A stretch of 64,000 nt of DNA from Thermomicrobium sp. 4228-Ro (GTDB lineage Bacteria; Chloroflexota; Chloroflexia; Thermomicrobiales; Thermomicrobiaceae), in the NCBI RefSeq assembly GCF_026241205.1, contig NZ_JAPFQM010000001.1, positions 248,001-312,000 on the forward strand. Direction: 5' to 3'. The notes under the pieces are model-generated. The model was not told the DNA's origin. It did not search any database and saw nothing but the letters and a program-made list of their open reading frames with translations. This document shows, piece after piece, positions 35,487-46,107 of this stretch. Within the stretch, counting starts at the first letter, position 1. The number at the start of each line of letters is the position of its first letter. The position numbers were made by a program, and so were the translations under genes.

Positions 35487-35515
35487 ATCGTAGCACCGGA
35501 TGCGACCACTGTCAA
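35487..35515 (-). promoter_or_regulatory. Strong sigma-70 promoter of the Rad52-like gene
   Basis: Consensus TTGACA (35510-35515), 17-base spacer, TACGAT (35487-35492) on the minus strand. Confidence 0.85.
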
Positions 35516-35554
35516 TGGACTGCCCGACCGTCTGCATGCGACAGGGCATCTCGC

Positions 35555-35563
35555 TGCTATAAT
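35555..35563 (+). promoter_or_regulatory. Extended -10 promoter of dnaN-recF
   Basis: TGC followed by a perfect TATAAT (35558-35563); no good -35, as usual for extended -10 promoters. Start near 35570, 35 bases before the dnaN GTG. Divergent from the Rad52-like promoter. Confidence 0.75.
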
Positions 35564-35604
35564 TGCGCCAGGATCGTGTACGGACACCCAGGAGGGGGCT
35601 TCCG

Positions 35605-36747
35605 GTGGAGTTGCGGTGCCAACAAGCGGATCTGGATCAGGCATTGCATCTCGTTTCCCGCGCGGTGGCGCGCCGATCGACGTTGCCGATTTTGAGTAAC
35701 GTGCTCCTCGATGCCACTGAAAGTGCCCTCCGTCTCACCGCGACCAATCTCGAGATTGCACTCAGTGTCTCGCTTCCTGCCGAGGTGCGAGAAACGGGAC
35801 AATTGAGCGTACGCGCTGACGTTTTTACTGACTTCGTCGGAAGCCTGCCTCGTCAGGACGTTCTTCTCAGCGCCCCCTCGGGAACGACCGATCTCCGCGT
35901 CACCTGTGGCACCTCGAAGGCTCGTATCCCCGGCATTCCGGCTGAAGACTTCCCCACGATCGCCCGGATCGGTGATCAGCCTCCAACGGCTCTCGTCGAC
36001 ACGCAAGCGCTGCGGGACGCAGTGAGCCAAGTCGTTTTCGCAGCGGCAACCGACGACAGTCGTCCCGTCCTCTCGGGTGTTCTGCTCGAATTCCGAGGGG
36101 ACGAACTCACCCTGGCAGCTGCCGACGGGTTTCGCCTCTCGGTGCGCACACTCGCGCTGCAACAACCCGCTGCGACCGACCTCGCGATCATCGTGCCAGC
36201 CAAAGCCCTCGCCGAGCTCGCGCGCGTGGCCGGCGAGAGCGAGGAAGCACTGCAGTTACTGGTCACGCCGAATCGCAGTCAGCTGCTCGCCCGGAGCGGC
36301 CGTCTCGAATTCCTGTCCCGTCTGATCGACGGCACGTTCCCTGAGTTCCGCCAGATCATCCCGAGGCAGTGGAAGACACGCGTGACGGTCGACCGCGAAG
36401 CATTCCTCGCAGCGGCGCGGCGAGCCAAGATCTTCGCCCAGTCCAACAACGAGGTCGTAAAATTGCAGTTCGTGCCCGGCGATTCCGAACTCGATCCCGG
36501 TTCGATGGTTGTCTCGGCTCACGCTGCGGATGCCGGCGACGCCGAAGACGTGCTGCCAGCGCGTGTCGAGGGCCCACAGGCGACCATCGCGTTCAACGGT
36601 CGCTACCTCACCGACGTCCTTTCGGTCACGAAGGCAGCCGAGATCACTATCGAGATGACGTCGTCCAACGCAGCAGGCGTCTTCCGTCCAGTCGGCGACG
36701 AGACGTTCCTGCACGTCGTCATGCCGATGGTGATCGGTACGGCGTAG
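35605..36747 (+). CDS. dnaN: DNA polymerase III beta subunit (sliding clamp)
   Basis: Ring-shaped processivity clamp for DnaE and other polymerases. The 380-residue product has the triplicated clamp fold. Recognisable parts are RSTLPILSNVLLDA near the N-terminus, SRPVLSGVLLEF and AADGFRLSV at the start of the second domain, and the C-terminal VMPMVIGTA that lines the partner-binding pocket. GTG 35605 has GGAGGGGG 6 bases upstream; the frame upstream of it lies over the leader. Followed 73 bases later by recF. dnaA and gyrB, the usual neighbours, are not here. Confidence 0.97.
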   Translation: MELRCQQADLDQALHLVSRAVARRSTLPILSNVLLDATESALRLTATNLEIALSVSLPAEVRETGQLSVRADVFTDFVGSLPRQDVLLSAPSGTTDLRVTCGTSKARIPGIPAEDFPTIARIGDQPPTALVDTQALRDAVSQVVFAAATDDSRPVLSGVLLEFRGDELTLAAADGFRLSVRTLALQQPAATDLAIIVPAKALAELARVAGESEEALQLLVTPNRSQLLARSGRLEFLSRLIDGTFPEFRQIIPRQWKTRVTVDREAFLAAARRAKIFAQSNNEVVKLQFVPGDSELDPGSMVVSAHAADAGDAEDVLPARVEGPQATIAFNGRYLTDVLSVTKAAEITIEMTSSNAAGVFRPVGDETFLHVVMPMVIGTA

Positions 36748-36820
36748 CGTTCCCGCCACACCTGTGCTGTTCGTCAGTTATCGCCCCTTCCCCCACATCA
36801 CCTGGGGTAAGGCAGGAACG

Positions 36821-38017
36821 ATGCGTATCAGTCGGCTCGAGCTGGAAGAGTTTCGCTGCTTCCGCAGCTTGTCGCTGGATATTCCGCCTGCTGGATTCCG
36901 TCTCTTCGGGAAGAACGGCTCCGGCAAAACGAGTCTGATCGAAGCGCTGTACCTCCTCGCCACCACGCGCTCGTTTCGCACCACGACGGAGCGGTACCTC
37001 ATCCATCGCGAGAGCGCCCGGGAGTTCGGTTTGCAACCGTACGCCCGCGTCGCTGCTCACCTGGCGTCCCCCGAAGGCGACCGTACGGCCGAAATCGTGC
37101 TTCGCCTCGACCCTTCCACGCTGACGATTACCAAGCGATACCGCCGCGACGGCCGACCGGTCAGAGCGATGGATTTCGTCGGCACCGTCCGGGTCGTCCT
37201 GTTTTCACCCGAAGACATCGAGCTGGTGACCGGTAGTCCATCGATACGCCGCCGCTACCTCGACGTGATTCTCTCGACGATCGACGCGACGTACCTGCGC
37301 GCTCTGGCTCAGTACGCCCGCATACTGGAGCACCGCAATAGCTTGCTCAAACAGCTCGCCGGCAAGGATCGACGTACGATCGACGACGAACTCGCCTTCT
37401 GGGACGAGCAGCTGGTCACGTTCGGGAGTTACCTCATCGTCGCCCGCTACCGGTTCCTGGCCAAGTGGGACGAGACGGTGAGCGAGCGCTTCCGCGAGCT
37501 CACCACTGGGAACCAACTCCTCACGACGCGGTACAGCTGTAGCCTGTCTATCCCACCCATTGTCGAAGCGGAACTCACCGAGCGACCGCTTCCCGATGCT
37601 CAGGCAACGCTCAGTCCGCTTTACCGTGAGGCACTCGAGCAACTCCGGGCCGACGAGATTCGCCGGGGCAGCACGCTCCTCGGCCCGCACCGGGACGATC
37701 TCGTCTGGCTTCTCGACGACGAACCGCTCGTTGCGGTCGGTTCTCGCGGTCTCCAGCGCCTTGCCGTCCTGGCCGGGAAGCTCGCCGAGATCACCACGAT
37801 CCAGCACGCGACCGGCGACTGGCCCATCTTGCTGCTCGACGACGTGCTCTCCGAACTCGATAGCGGGCACCGGGCTCGTTTATCGACGACACTCGCTGCA
37901 TTTCCAGCGCAGCGAATCATCACGGCCGCCGACCGGGCTCCGCTCGAACGACCCGAGTTCGCTGCTCTCCCGCTCGCTGTCCTCGATGAGGCGCAGCGTC
38001 GTATCTCCTTCGTCTGA
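36821..38017 (+). CDS. recF: DNA replication and repair protein RecF
   Basis: SMC-like ATPase that helps load RecA at gaps. The 398-residue product has Walker A FGKNGSGKTSL near residue 32, the family motif VLFSPEDIELVTGSPS, ABC signature-like RGLQRLAVLAGKLAE, and Walker B ILLLDDVLSELD near residue 345. ATG 36821 follows AGGA; 19 upstream codons are not conserved-looking. Second gene after dnaN and convergent with the thiolase gene across 8 bases. Confidence 0.96.
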   Translation: MRISRLELEEFRCFRSLSLDIPPAGFRLFGKNGSGKTSLIEALYLLATTRSFRTTTERYLIHRESAREFGLQPYARVAAHLASPEGDRTAEIVLRLDPSTLTITKRYRRDGRPVRAMDFVGTVRVVLFSPEDIELVTGSPSIRRRYLDVILSTIDATYLRALAQYARILEHRNSLLKQLAGKDRRTIDDELAFWDEQLVTFGSYLIVARYRFLAKWDETVSERFRELTTGNQLLTTRYSCSLSIPPIVEAELTERPLPDAQATLSPLYREALEQLRADEIRRGSTLLGPHRDDLVWLLDDEPLVAVGSRGLQRLAVLAGKLAEITTIQHATGDWPILLLDDVLSELDSGHRARLSTTLAAFPAQRIITAADRAPLERPEFAALPLAVLDEAQRRISFV

Positions 38018-38025
38018 AGCACGGA

Positions 38026-39204
38026 TCACGGTCGTTCCACGATCATCGCGATCCCCATCCCACCCCCGATGCAGAGTGCCGCCGCGCCGTAGCGTCCTCC
38101 GGTTCTCCGCAGCGCGTGGACGAGCGTGACGAGGATCCGCGCACCGCTCGCCCCGATCGGGTGCCCCAAGGCGATCGCCCCGCCGTAAATGTTCAGCTTT
38201 CTCCCATCGATGCCCAATTCCCGTTGGACCGCGAGAACCTGCACAGCGAACGCCTCGTTCACCTCGAACAAGTCGATATCGCCGATGCGGAGTCCGATCC
38301 GCGCGAGAGCCTCGCGAAGCGCCGGGATCGGACCGAGCCCCATGACGCGCGGCGAGACACCTGCCCACGCCCACGAGCGAATGATCGCAAGTGGTTCCAA
38401 GCCCAACTCGCGCGCACGCTCCTCGGCCATGACCACGAGCGCCGCCGCTCCATCGTTGATCCCGGAAGCATTCCCTGCCGTCACTGTACCCTGCGGGTCG
38501 AAGACCGGACGGAGTCGCTGCAAGGCCTCGAACGTAGTGTCGGGCCGCAGATGCTCGTCCCGCTCGAAACGGTCCGTGCCACGCGCTCCCTCCACCTCCA
38601 CAGGGACGATTTCGTCAGCGAAAATCCCTTCATCCCAGGCACGGGCAGCGCGACGCTGACTCTCGAGCGCGTATCGATCCTGCTCCTCCCGACTGATCGC
38701 ATACTCACGGGCGATGTTCTCGGCTGTGACCCCCATGTGACAATCGTAGAAGGCATCGGTGAGACCATCCGACAACATCGAGTCGACCAGTGTCCCATGC
38801 CCTAATCGATAGCCGAAACGCGCACCTTTCAAGAGATAGGGCGCTTGGGACATGCTCTCCATCCCACCGGCGACGACGATCTCTGCGTCCCCGATCGCGA
38901 TCGCCTGCGCTGCTGTTGCAACTGCACGGAGTCCGGAACCACAGACCATATTGACGGTCATTGCCGGCACCGACTCCGGAATCCCCGCGGCGATCGCTGC
39001 GCGGCGTGCTGGGTTCATCCCTTGGCCAGCCTGCAGGACATTACCGAGGACGACGTCATCGACCGCAGTGGGTTCCAGGGCCACGCTCCGCAAGGCGTCC
39101 ACGATGACCGTTGCCCCGAGCTTCCAGGCTGGGACATCCTTCAACGCACCACCGAAACGACCGATCGGTGTCCGCACAGCGCTGACGATGACCGGAACCG
39201 CCAT
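38026..39204 (-). CDS. Acetyl-CoA C-acetyltransferase (thiolase)
   Basis: Condenses two acetyl-CoA or cleaves acetoacetyl-CoA. The 392-residue product has the nucleophile Cys in [10 protein letters not shown] near residue 88, the catalytic His in [11 protein letters not shown] near 350 and the second Cys in CIGGGMG near 380. These are the complete thiolase triad of the biosynthetic (AtoB/PhaA) length. ATG 39204 is behind GAGGTG. It lies 88 bases downstream of acs, after a terminator, so co-expression by partial readthrough is possible. Substrate chain length is not certain. Confidence 0.94.
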   Translation of the reverse strand: MAVPVIVSAVRTPIGRFGGALKDVPAWKLGATVIVDALRSVALEPTAVDDVVLGNVLQAGQGMNPARRAAIAAGIPESVPAMTVNMVCGSGLRAVATAAQAIAIGDAEIVVAGGMESMSQAPYLLKGARFGYRLGHGTLVDSMLSDGLTDAFYDCHMGVTAENIAREYAISREEQDRYALESQRRAARAWDEGIFADEIVPVEVEGARGTDRFERDEHLRPDTTFEALQRLRPVFDPQGTVTAGNASGINDGAAALVVMAEERARELGLEPLAIIRSWAWAGVSPRVMGLGPIPALREALARIGLRIGDIDLFEVNEAFAVQVLAVQRELGIDGRKLNIYGGAIALGHPIGASGARILVTLVHALRRTGGRYGAAALCIGGGMGIAMIVERP

Positions 39205-39234
39205 TTCGCACCTCACAACGCTCCACTAGGGTTC

Positions 39235-39272
39235 AGAAAATGCTTGCGGCGGGGAGAGCCCCCGCCGCAAGC
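39235..39272 (-). terminator. Rho-independent terminator after acs
   Basis: 13-bp perfect stem (39242-39254 with 39260-39272, arm GCTTGCGGCGGGG) followed on the minus strand by CATTTTC. Lies between acs and the thiolase gene. Confidence 0.8.
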
Positions 39273-39292
39273 CGATCAGGACGACACCGTCG

Positions 39293-41281
<1,989 letters not shown>

Positions 41282-41354
41282 GGTCGCCTCCCTTCGTTTC
41301 CGACAGCGCGGTCGTGCGAGTAGGACCGATAACGATGCATGGATTCTTGTCCCT

Positions 41355-41384
41355 AGTCTAGCCGATCCGGTCTCCGTGACACAA
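41355..41384 (-). promoter_or_regulatory. Possible acs promoter
   Basis: TTGTGT (41379-41384), 18-base spacer, TAGACT (41355-41360) on the minus strand, about 75 bases before the ATG. Confidence 0.45.
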
Positions 41385-41666
41385 GCCACGATTGGCATAC
41401 CATCGGATCACTCGACGCTCTGGGCTCCTTCGCTCGCGTGCAACACAACTGTGCCCTCGTCGAAACGGTGGTTCTCCCAGCCCCTGCCTGCCCGCGAAAA
41501 GACACGAGCAGAGCAGCTGCACACCTCCCTTCTTCCAGATCTCTTCCATCCGAGCGCAGCCGTATCGTGCACGATCCACGGCTGCGCATGTTCGAGTGAG
41601 CACGGCTGGTACCGTGTGGTATTCTGTAGTGAGATGACGGATCGTCCGGCTCGGCCTGTGAACATC
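41385..41666. other. Intergenic region between acs and the oxidase operon promoters
   Basis: No supported gene, RNA or repeat. Short open frames on both strands have no ribosome site or recognisable product. Confidence 0.5.
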
Positions 41667-41695
41667 GTGACAGCATTCACCAATGAGGGTAGAAT
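41667..41695 (+). promoter_or_regulatory. Promoter of the cytochrome oxidase operon
   Basis: GTGACA (41667-41672), 17-base spacer, TAGAAT (41690-41695), each one base from consensus; start near 41702, which supports GTG 41763 as the coxB start. Confidence 0.72.
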
Positions 41696-41762
41696 AGGCC
41701 GCGAGGTGGTGACTCGCACGGTTACACAGGGTCGGCGCTGTTGCGGGGAAGGGGCAGAAAGC

Positions 41763-42860
41763 GTGAAGCGATGGCAGCGAACAAGTCGGCGATGGCGGTG
41801 GATCTGGTTCTTTCCACTCGTCGCTTTTCCTGCGTTCGCGAGCGGTTGTGGGGTGATCGGCGGCAAGATCGCGTCGACATCGGATCCCGCAGGTGACCAA
41901 GCGAGGAAGATCTGGGACCTCTTCGTCGTACCGGTCTGGTGGCTGACCGCCGCGGTTTTCCTCTTGGTCACGGTCTGGATGCTGCTCAATATCGCTCGCT
42001 TTCGCCGCAAGCCAGGTGACACGCGTATTCCCCCACAGGTGCATGGAAATACGAGGCTCGAAATTGCCTGGACGCTCATTCCGGCGGTTATTCTCGCTTT
42101 GATCGCGATTCCCTCGACGCGGCTCATCTTCGAACTGAACCGCGACCCCGGCCCCGCGAGCGATGCATTGCGCGTGCAGGTCATCGGCCACCAGTGGTGG
42201 TGGGAGTTCCGCTATCCGGAATACGGCATCGTCACCGCGGGTGACCTGCACCTGGTCGTCGGCCGACCAGTCGTGCTCAAAATTACGTCGCAGGACGTTA
42301 TCCACTCGTTCTGGCCACCTCGTCTCGCTGGGAAAGTCGACGCCGTTCCCGGTCGGGAGAACACCATGGTCTTTACCCCAGAGGAGACCGGCGTTATCTA
42401 TGGCCAGTGTGCGGAGCTGTGTGGTGCGCAGCACGCCCACATGCAGTTCCGCGTGGTGGTGCAGACGCAAGAAGAGTTCGACGCCTGGGTGGCTAAACAC
42501 AAGCAACCGGTGCCGCAGCCTGAGCAGGGTACCCTTGCTGCGACAGGAAAGCAGCTGTTCGAAGGTGAAGCCGGCTGCACGGGCTGTCATTCGGTCAACC
42601 CCACCTATGATCCCAGCACACCGATCAACAAGCCCCTCATGATCGGCCCCAACCTCGCCTATGTCAGCGAGCGTCACACACTCGCTGCTTTCGAGACGAA
42701 CACACGGGAAAATCTACACCAGTGGATCGCGCAGACGTGCGATGTGAAGCCCTATTCGGTCATGTGTGAGAAGTGGCGGAGGATCAGAGCGCAGCAGAAT
42801 ATGGTGCTCACCGAAGACCAGGTCAACGCGATCGTCGCCTACCTCGAATCCTTGCGTTGA
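41763..42860 (+). CDS. coxB: Cytochrome c oxidase subunit II fused to cytochrome c (caa3 type)
   Basis: Electron entry subunit of the aa3/caa3 oxidase. The 365-residue product has a signal segment with Cys29 (FASGC, possible lipid attachment) and two transmembrane helices (about 55-78 and 100-122). The periplasmic cupredoxin domain has CuA ligands His181, Cys216, Glu218, Cys220, His224 and Met227. A C-terminal cytochrome c domain contains CTGCH (272-276). The fusion removes the need for a separate soluble cytochrome c at this step. GTG 41763 is in line with the promoter; ATG 41634 would precede the transcript start. First of four cox genes. Confidence 0.95.
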   Translation: MKRWQRTSRRWRWIWFFPLVAFPAFASGCGVIGGKIASTSDPAGDQARKIWDLFVVPVWWLTAAVFLLVTVWMLLNIARFRRKPGDTRIPPQVHGNTRLEIAWTLIPAVILALIAIPSTRLIFELNRDPGPASDALRVQVIGHQWWWEFRYPEYGIVTAGDLHLVVGRPVVLKITSQDVIHSFWPPRLAGKVDAVPGRENTMVFTPEETGVIYGQCAELCGAQHAHMQFRVVVQTQEEFDAWVAKHKQPVPQPEQGTLAATGKQLFEGEAGCTGCHSVNPTYDPSTPINKPLMIGPNLAYVSERHTLAAFETNTRENLHQWIAQTCDVKPYSVMCEKWRRIRAQQNMVLTEDQVNAIVAYLESLR

Positions 42861-42993
42861 TGTTCGGGTCGACATGGCGGAGCAGGGAGAACCGGGAGTG
42901 GAGTAAATGCGGAAAACGAGTCGCACCATCGATCCAAAACGTCGGAACCCGACGACAGTGAAGACAGCCCAGTGAGGGATTCGGGAGGGCAGC

Positions 42994-44913
42994 ATGGCTG
43001 AGGCAGCGATTCGACTCGAACGAGCGGAATACCGGCGATCAGCACTGGTCGAGTGGTTGACGACGGTCGACCATAAGAAGATCGGCATCCTGTATTACTG
43101 GACGTCGATCATCTACCTCTTACTAGCGGGCTTCCTCGCTCTACTCATGCGCATCCAGCTCGCTCAGCCGAACATGCACTTCCTGGGTCCCAAGACCTAC
43201 AACGAAGTGATGACGATGCACGGGACCATGATGATCTTCGCGGTCGCCATGCCCCTGAACGCAGCATTCTTCAACATCGCGGTCCCGCTCATGATCGGCG
43301 CCCGGGACGTCGCGTTCCCGCGGCTCAACGCCTTCTCCTACTGGTCCTTCCTCTTCGGTTCGCTCTTGATGTGGTCGAGCTTTCTCTTCGGCCATGCACC
43401 GGATGCCGGCTGGTTCGGCTACGCGAACCTCTCCAGCAGCCGGCTCTACTCGGCCGGTCCAGGCCTTGACTTCTGGGATCTCGGACTTCAGGTTCTCGGT
43501 ATCAGTTCGATTGCGGGCGCGCTGAACTTCTTCGTCACGATCGTCAACATGCGCGCTCCGGGCATGTCGCTCATGCGGATGCCCGTCTATGTCTGGATGG
43601 TCCTCGTCACGGCAGTGCTCATTTTGCTCGCCTTCCCCTCGCTGACGGTCGGCCTCTTCCTGATCATGTTCGATCGGTTCTTCAATACCAACTTCTTCAA
43701 CCCGCTCCACGGCGGCGACCCGGTGATCTGGCAGCACCTGTTCTGGATCTTCGGGCATCCTGAGGTCTACATCCTCGTCTTGCCCCCGATGGGAATCATC
43801 TCCGAGATCCTTCCCACCTTCTCGCGCAAGCCGCTCTTTGGTGCACCGTTTGTCATCTTCGCCGGTATTGCGATCGCCTTCTTGAGCTTCTTCGTCTGGG
43901 CGCACCACATGTTCACGGTCGGCCTCGGGCCGGTGCCCAATGCGCTCTTTGCGGCATCGACCATGATGATCGGAATCCCAACCGGCGTGAAGGTTTTCAA
44001 CTGGCTGGCCACGATGTGGGGTGGGTCCATCGACTTCAAGGCACCGATGAAATTTGCCGCTGCTGCTGTCTGGCTCCTGATGATGGGTGGTGTCACCGGC
44101 GTCATGCACGCGACCGTACCGCTCGACTACCAGCAGCAGGACTCCTATTTCATCGTTGCCCATTTCCACTACATCATCTTCGGTGTCATTGTCATGGCCC
44201 TGCTCGGTGCAACCTACTACTGGTTCCCCAAGATGTACGGACGCCTGCTCGATGAGCGACTCGGTACTGTCCACTTCTGGTTGACCTTCCTCGCGATGAA
44301 CCTCACCTTCTTCCCGATGCACTTCGTCGGACTCGACGGCATGCCGCGTCGCTACTTCACCTACTCAGCGGAGACGGGCTGGGGCACCTGGAACCTGGTC
44401 ATCACGGTCGGTGCGTTCATCCTCGGGTTCTCGCAGCTCCTGCTCCTCGTGAACGTGATCAAGACGCTGCGCCAGCCAGCGACTGCACCCGCCGATCCAT
44501 GGGACGGTCGCACACTCGAGTGGTCGATCCCCTCACCGCCACCGGCCTACAACTTCGCGGTGATTCCGACCGTCCGAGGGCGTGACGCCTTCTGGATCGA
44601 GAAGTACGGTGACGGGCACCATGCGGCGACCGATACGACACAGCGACGCACTGTACCGGTTCACCGCGACAATCCTGGCCACGGTCTTCCGGCAGGCGTC
44701 CATTTGCCCAAGCCGTCCTGGTGGCCGATGATCGTCTCGGCCGGACTCACGGCGATGGCAGCGGGCATGATCATGCATGGAACAGAAACGCTCGGGGCCA
44801 TCGGATTCCCGATCGTCGGACTCGGTGCGTTCGTCGTCTTCTTCGGTCTCCTCGGTTGGCATTTCGAGCCAGCGATCGAGCACGTCGAGCACCAGGAAGT
44901 TCATGCGGCGTGA
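42994..44913 (+). CDS. coxA: Cytochrome c oxidase subunit I
   Basis: Heme-copper catalytic subunit that reduces oxygen and pumps protons. The 639-residue product has the low-spin heme ligands His76 (MHGTMM) and His392, heme a3 ligand His390 (HFHY), and CuB ligands His255, His304 and His305. Glu257 (GHPEVY) and Lys333 (PTGVKVFNW) mark an A-type enzyme with D and K channels. Beyond the 12-helix core, the C-terminus has an extra 100 residues with two more helices (PMIVSAGLTAMAAGMIMHG; FPIVGLGAFVVFFGLLGW). ATG 42994 follows GGGAGG. Confidence 0.97.
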   Translation: MAEAAIRLERAEYRRSALVEWLTTVDHKKIGILYYWTSIIYLLLAGFLALLMRIQLAQPNMHFLGPKTYNEVMTMHGTMMIFAVAMPLNAAFFNIAVPLMIGARDVAFPRLNAFSYWSFLFGSLLMWSSFLFGHAPDAGWFGYANLSSSRLYSAGPGLDFWDLGLQVLGISSIAGALNFFVTIVNMRAPGMSLMRMPVYVWMVLVTAVLILLAFPSLTVGLFLIMFDRFFNTNFFNPLHGGDPVIWQHLFWIFGHPEVYILVLPPMGIISEILPTFSRKPLFGAPFVIFAGIAIAFLSFFVWAHHMFTVGLGPVPNALFAASTMMIGIPTGVKVFNWLATMWGGSIDFKAPMKFAAAAVWLLMMGGVTGVMHATVPLDYQQQDSYFIVAHFHYIIFGVIVMALLGATYYWFPKMYGRLLDERLGTVHFWLTFLAMNLTFFPMHFVGLDGMPRRYFTYSAETGWGTWNLVITVGAFILGFSQLLLLVNVIKTLRQPATAPADPWDGRTLEWSIPSPPPAYNFAVIPTVRGRDAFWIEKYGDGHHAATDTTQRRTVPVHRDNPGHGLPAGVHLPKPSWWPMIVSAGLTAMAAGMIMHGTETLGAIGFPIVGLGAFVVFFGLLGWHFEPAIEHVEHQEVHAA

Positions 44914-44919
44914 GTGTGC

Positions 44920-44955
44920 GGGTGTGACGGAGACCTCACTCCGTCACACCCTTCT
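44920..44955 (+). terminator. Intercistronic hairpin between coxA and coxC
   Basis: Perfect 13-bp stem GGGTGTGACGGAG (44920-44932) with CTCCGTCACACCC (44939-44951), 6-base loop, then TTCT. No promoter is evident before coxC, so it more likely attenuates or protects the upstream mRNA than ends transcription fully. Confidence 0.6.
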
Positions 44956-44997
44956 CGTGCGAGAGACCGTACGGTGTTTCGGGGGAGGGTTAGTGCA

Positions 44998-45603
44998 GTG
45001 AGCCACGCACAGGCAGCAGCGTCGCACCCGGTCGAGGAACACACGACGACCGGAATCTCCCACAATCGGTTGATGATGTGGACCTTCCTCGCGAGCGACT
45101 GCATGTTCTTCGGCTCGCTCATCTGGGTCTATTTCGCCTACCGTGGTCGCTACTTCGAACCGCCCTACCCGCGTGACGTGCTCGATATTCCCTACACGTC
45201 GGTCTCGGCTGCCGTCCTCCTGCTTTCGAGCTTCGCCATCGTCATGGCACTCACGGCACTCGAGCGGGCCGACATGAAGGGCTTTCGTGGCTGGTTGCTC
45301 GGCACAATCCTCCTCGGTGCGCTCTTCCTCGGTGGTCAGTACTACGAGTTCACGACCTTCTATCATGAGGGGTTAACACTGACTTCCAATCTCTTCGGAA
45401 CGACCTTCTTCGTGCTCACCGGCTTCCACGGTACGCACGTCTTCATCGGGATCGTCTGGCTCCTCGTTCAATGGCTGCTCTCGCTCTTCGGGAAGCTCAC
45501 GCCCGCGCATGTCGAGCGCTTCTTCGTTACGACCCTCTATTGGCACTTCGTCGATATCGTGTGGATCATCATCTTCATGTTGGTGTATCTCATGCCATAC
45601 TGA
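44998..45603 (+). CDS. coxC: Cytochrome c oxidase subunit III
   Basis: Integral membrane subunit that stabilises the oxidase and its proton pumping. The 201-residue product has five predicted helices and family motifs FLASDCMFFGSL, GGQYYEF, FGTTFFVLTGFHGTHV (with the lipid-binding region) and the C-terminal LYWHFVDIVWIIIFMLVYL. GTG 44998 follows GGGGGAGGG; the frame upstream crosses the intercistronic hairpin and has no homology. Confidence 0.96.
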   Translation: MSHAQAAASHPVEEHTTTGISHNRLMMWTFLASDCMFFGSLIWVYFAYRGRYFEPPYPRDVLDIPYTSVSAAVLLLSSFAIVMALTALERADMKGFRGWLLGTILLGALFLGGQYYEFTTFYHEGLTLTSNLFGTTFFVLTGFHGTHVFIGIVWLLVQWLLSLFGKLTPAHVERFFVTTLYWHFVDIVWIIIFMLVYLMPY

Positions 45604-45639
45604 TGGCACCGTACGGTTCTTGACGGGAGGAGCGAGCGA

Positions 45640-45957
45640 ATGCACGACCAGTCGACTGCCCACGCCCAGCCTGGACCGGCAACCTGGATCCGTGTCCTCA
45701 TCCTGCTCACGATCGCAACCGTTCTCGAGGTGCTCACCTATGCCCTCGAATCGACCCTCGGTGCCCTGACCGCTCCGATCCTGATCGTGTTCGCGATCGT
45801 CAAGTTCGTTCTCGTGGTGGCCTACTACATGCACCTCAAGTTCGACAATCGTATCCTCACGGGAATCTTCGCGTGGGGTATGCTCATCGCGATCAGTATC
45901 TTCGCTGCGATGGCCGCACTCTATCATATCTATGGCCAACCACTGTTGACACCGTAG
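45640..45957 (+). CDS. coxD: Cytochrome c oxidase subunit IV-like protein
   Basis: Small prokaryotic subunit IV family. The 105-residue product has three transmembrane helices (WIRVLILLTIATVLEVLTYAL; ILIVFAIVKFVLVVAYYMHLKF; GIFAWGMLIAISIFAAMAALY) with the diagnostic AYYMHLKFD between the second and third. ATG 45640 lies behind GGGAGGAG. Last gene of the operon; the promoter of the pyrophosphatase gene overlaps its 3' end. Confidence 0.92.
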   Translation: MHDQSTAHAQPGPATWIRVLILLTIATVLEVLTYALESTLGALTAPILIVFAIVKFVLVVAYYMHLKFDNRILTGIFAWGMLIAISIFAAMAALYHIYGQPLLTP

Positions 45958-45974
45958 CGCGCGATCGGCATATT
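45946..45974 (+). promoter_or_regulatory. Promoter of the H+-pyrophosphatase gene
   Basis: Consensus TTGACA (45946-45951), 17-base spacer, CATATT (45969-45974); an alternative TATTCT -10 has a 19-base spacer. Overlaps the coxD stop. Confidence 0.6.
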
Positions 45975-45988
45975 CTCGACTTGTCGCC

Positions 45989-46019
45989 CTCCGGCCATGA
46001 TGGCACCATCTGGCCGGAG
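45989..46019 (+). other. 5' stem-loop in the pyrophosphatase mRNA leader
   Basis: CTCCGGCCA (45989-45997) pairs with TGGCCGGAG (46011-46019). Inner GATGG/CCATC can extend the stem. There is no T run. With transcription starting near 45982 it would form the 5' end of the mRNA, suggesting stabilisation rather than termination of coxD. Confidence 0.5.
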
Positions 46020-46107
46020 TCTCGTGTGTCCGGACGACGTTGAGTCCGATCTGACCGGGGACGAGAGCAACCGATGTCGAGTCCGATTAGGGAGGGGTGA
46101 CAGGACG

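Noticed and set aside
43141-44322. Minus-strand frame of 393 codons antisense to coxA
   Set aside because: Highly charged shadow translation; the plus strand encodes complete CoxA with all metal ligands.
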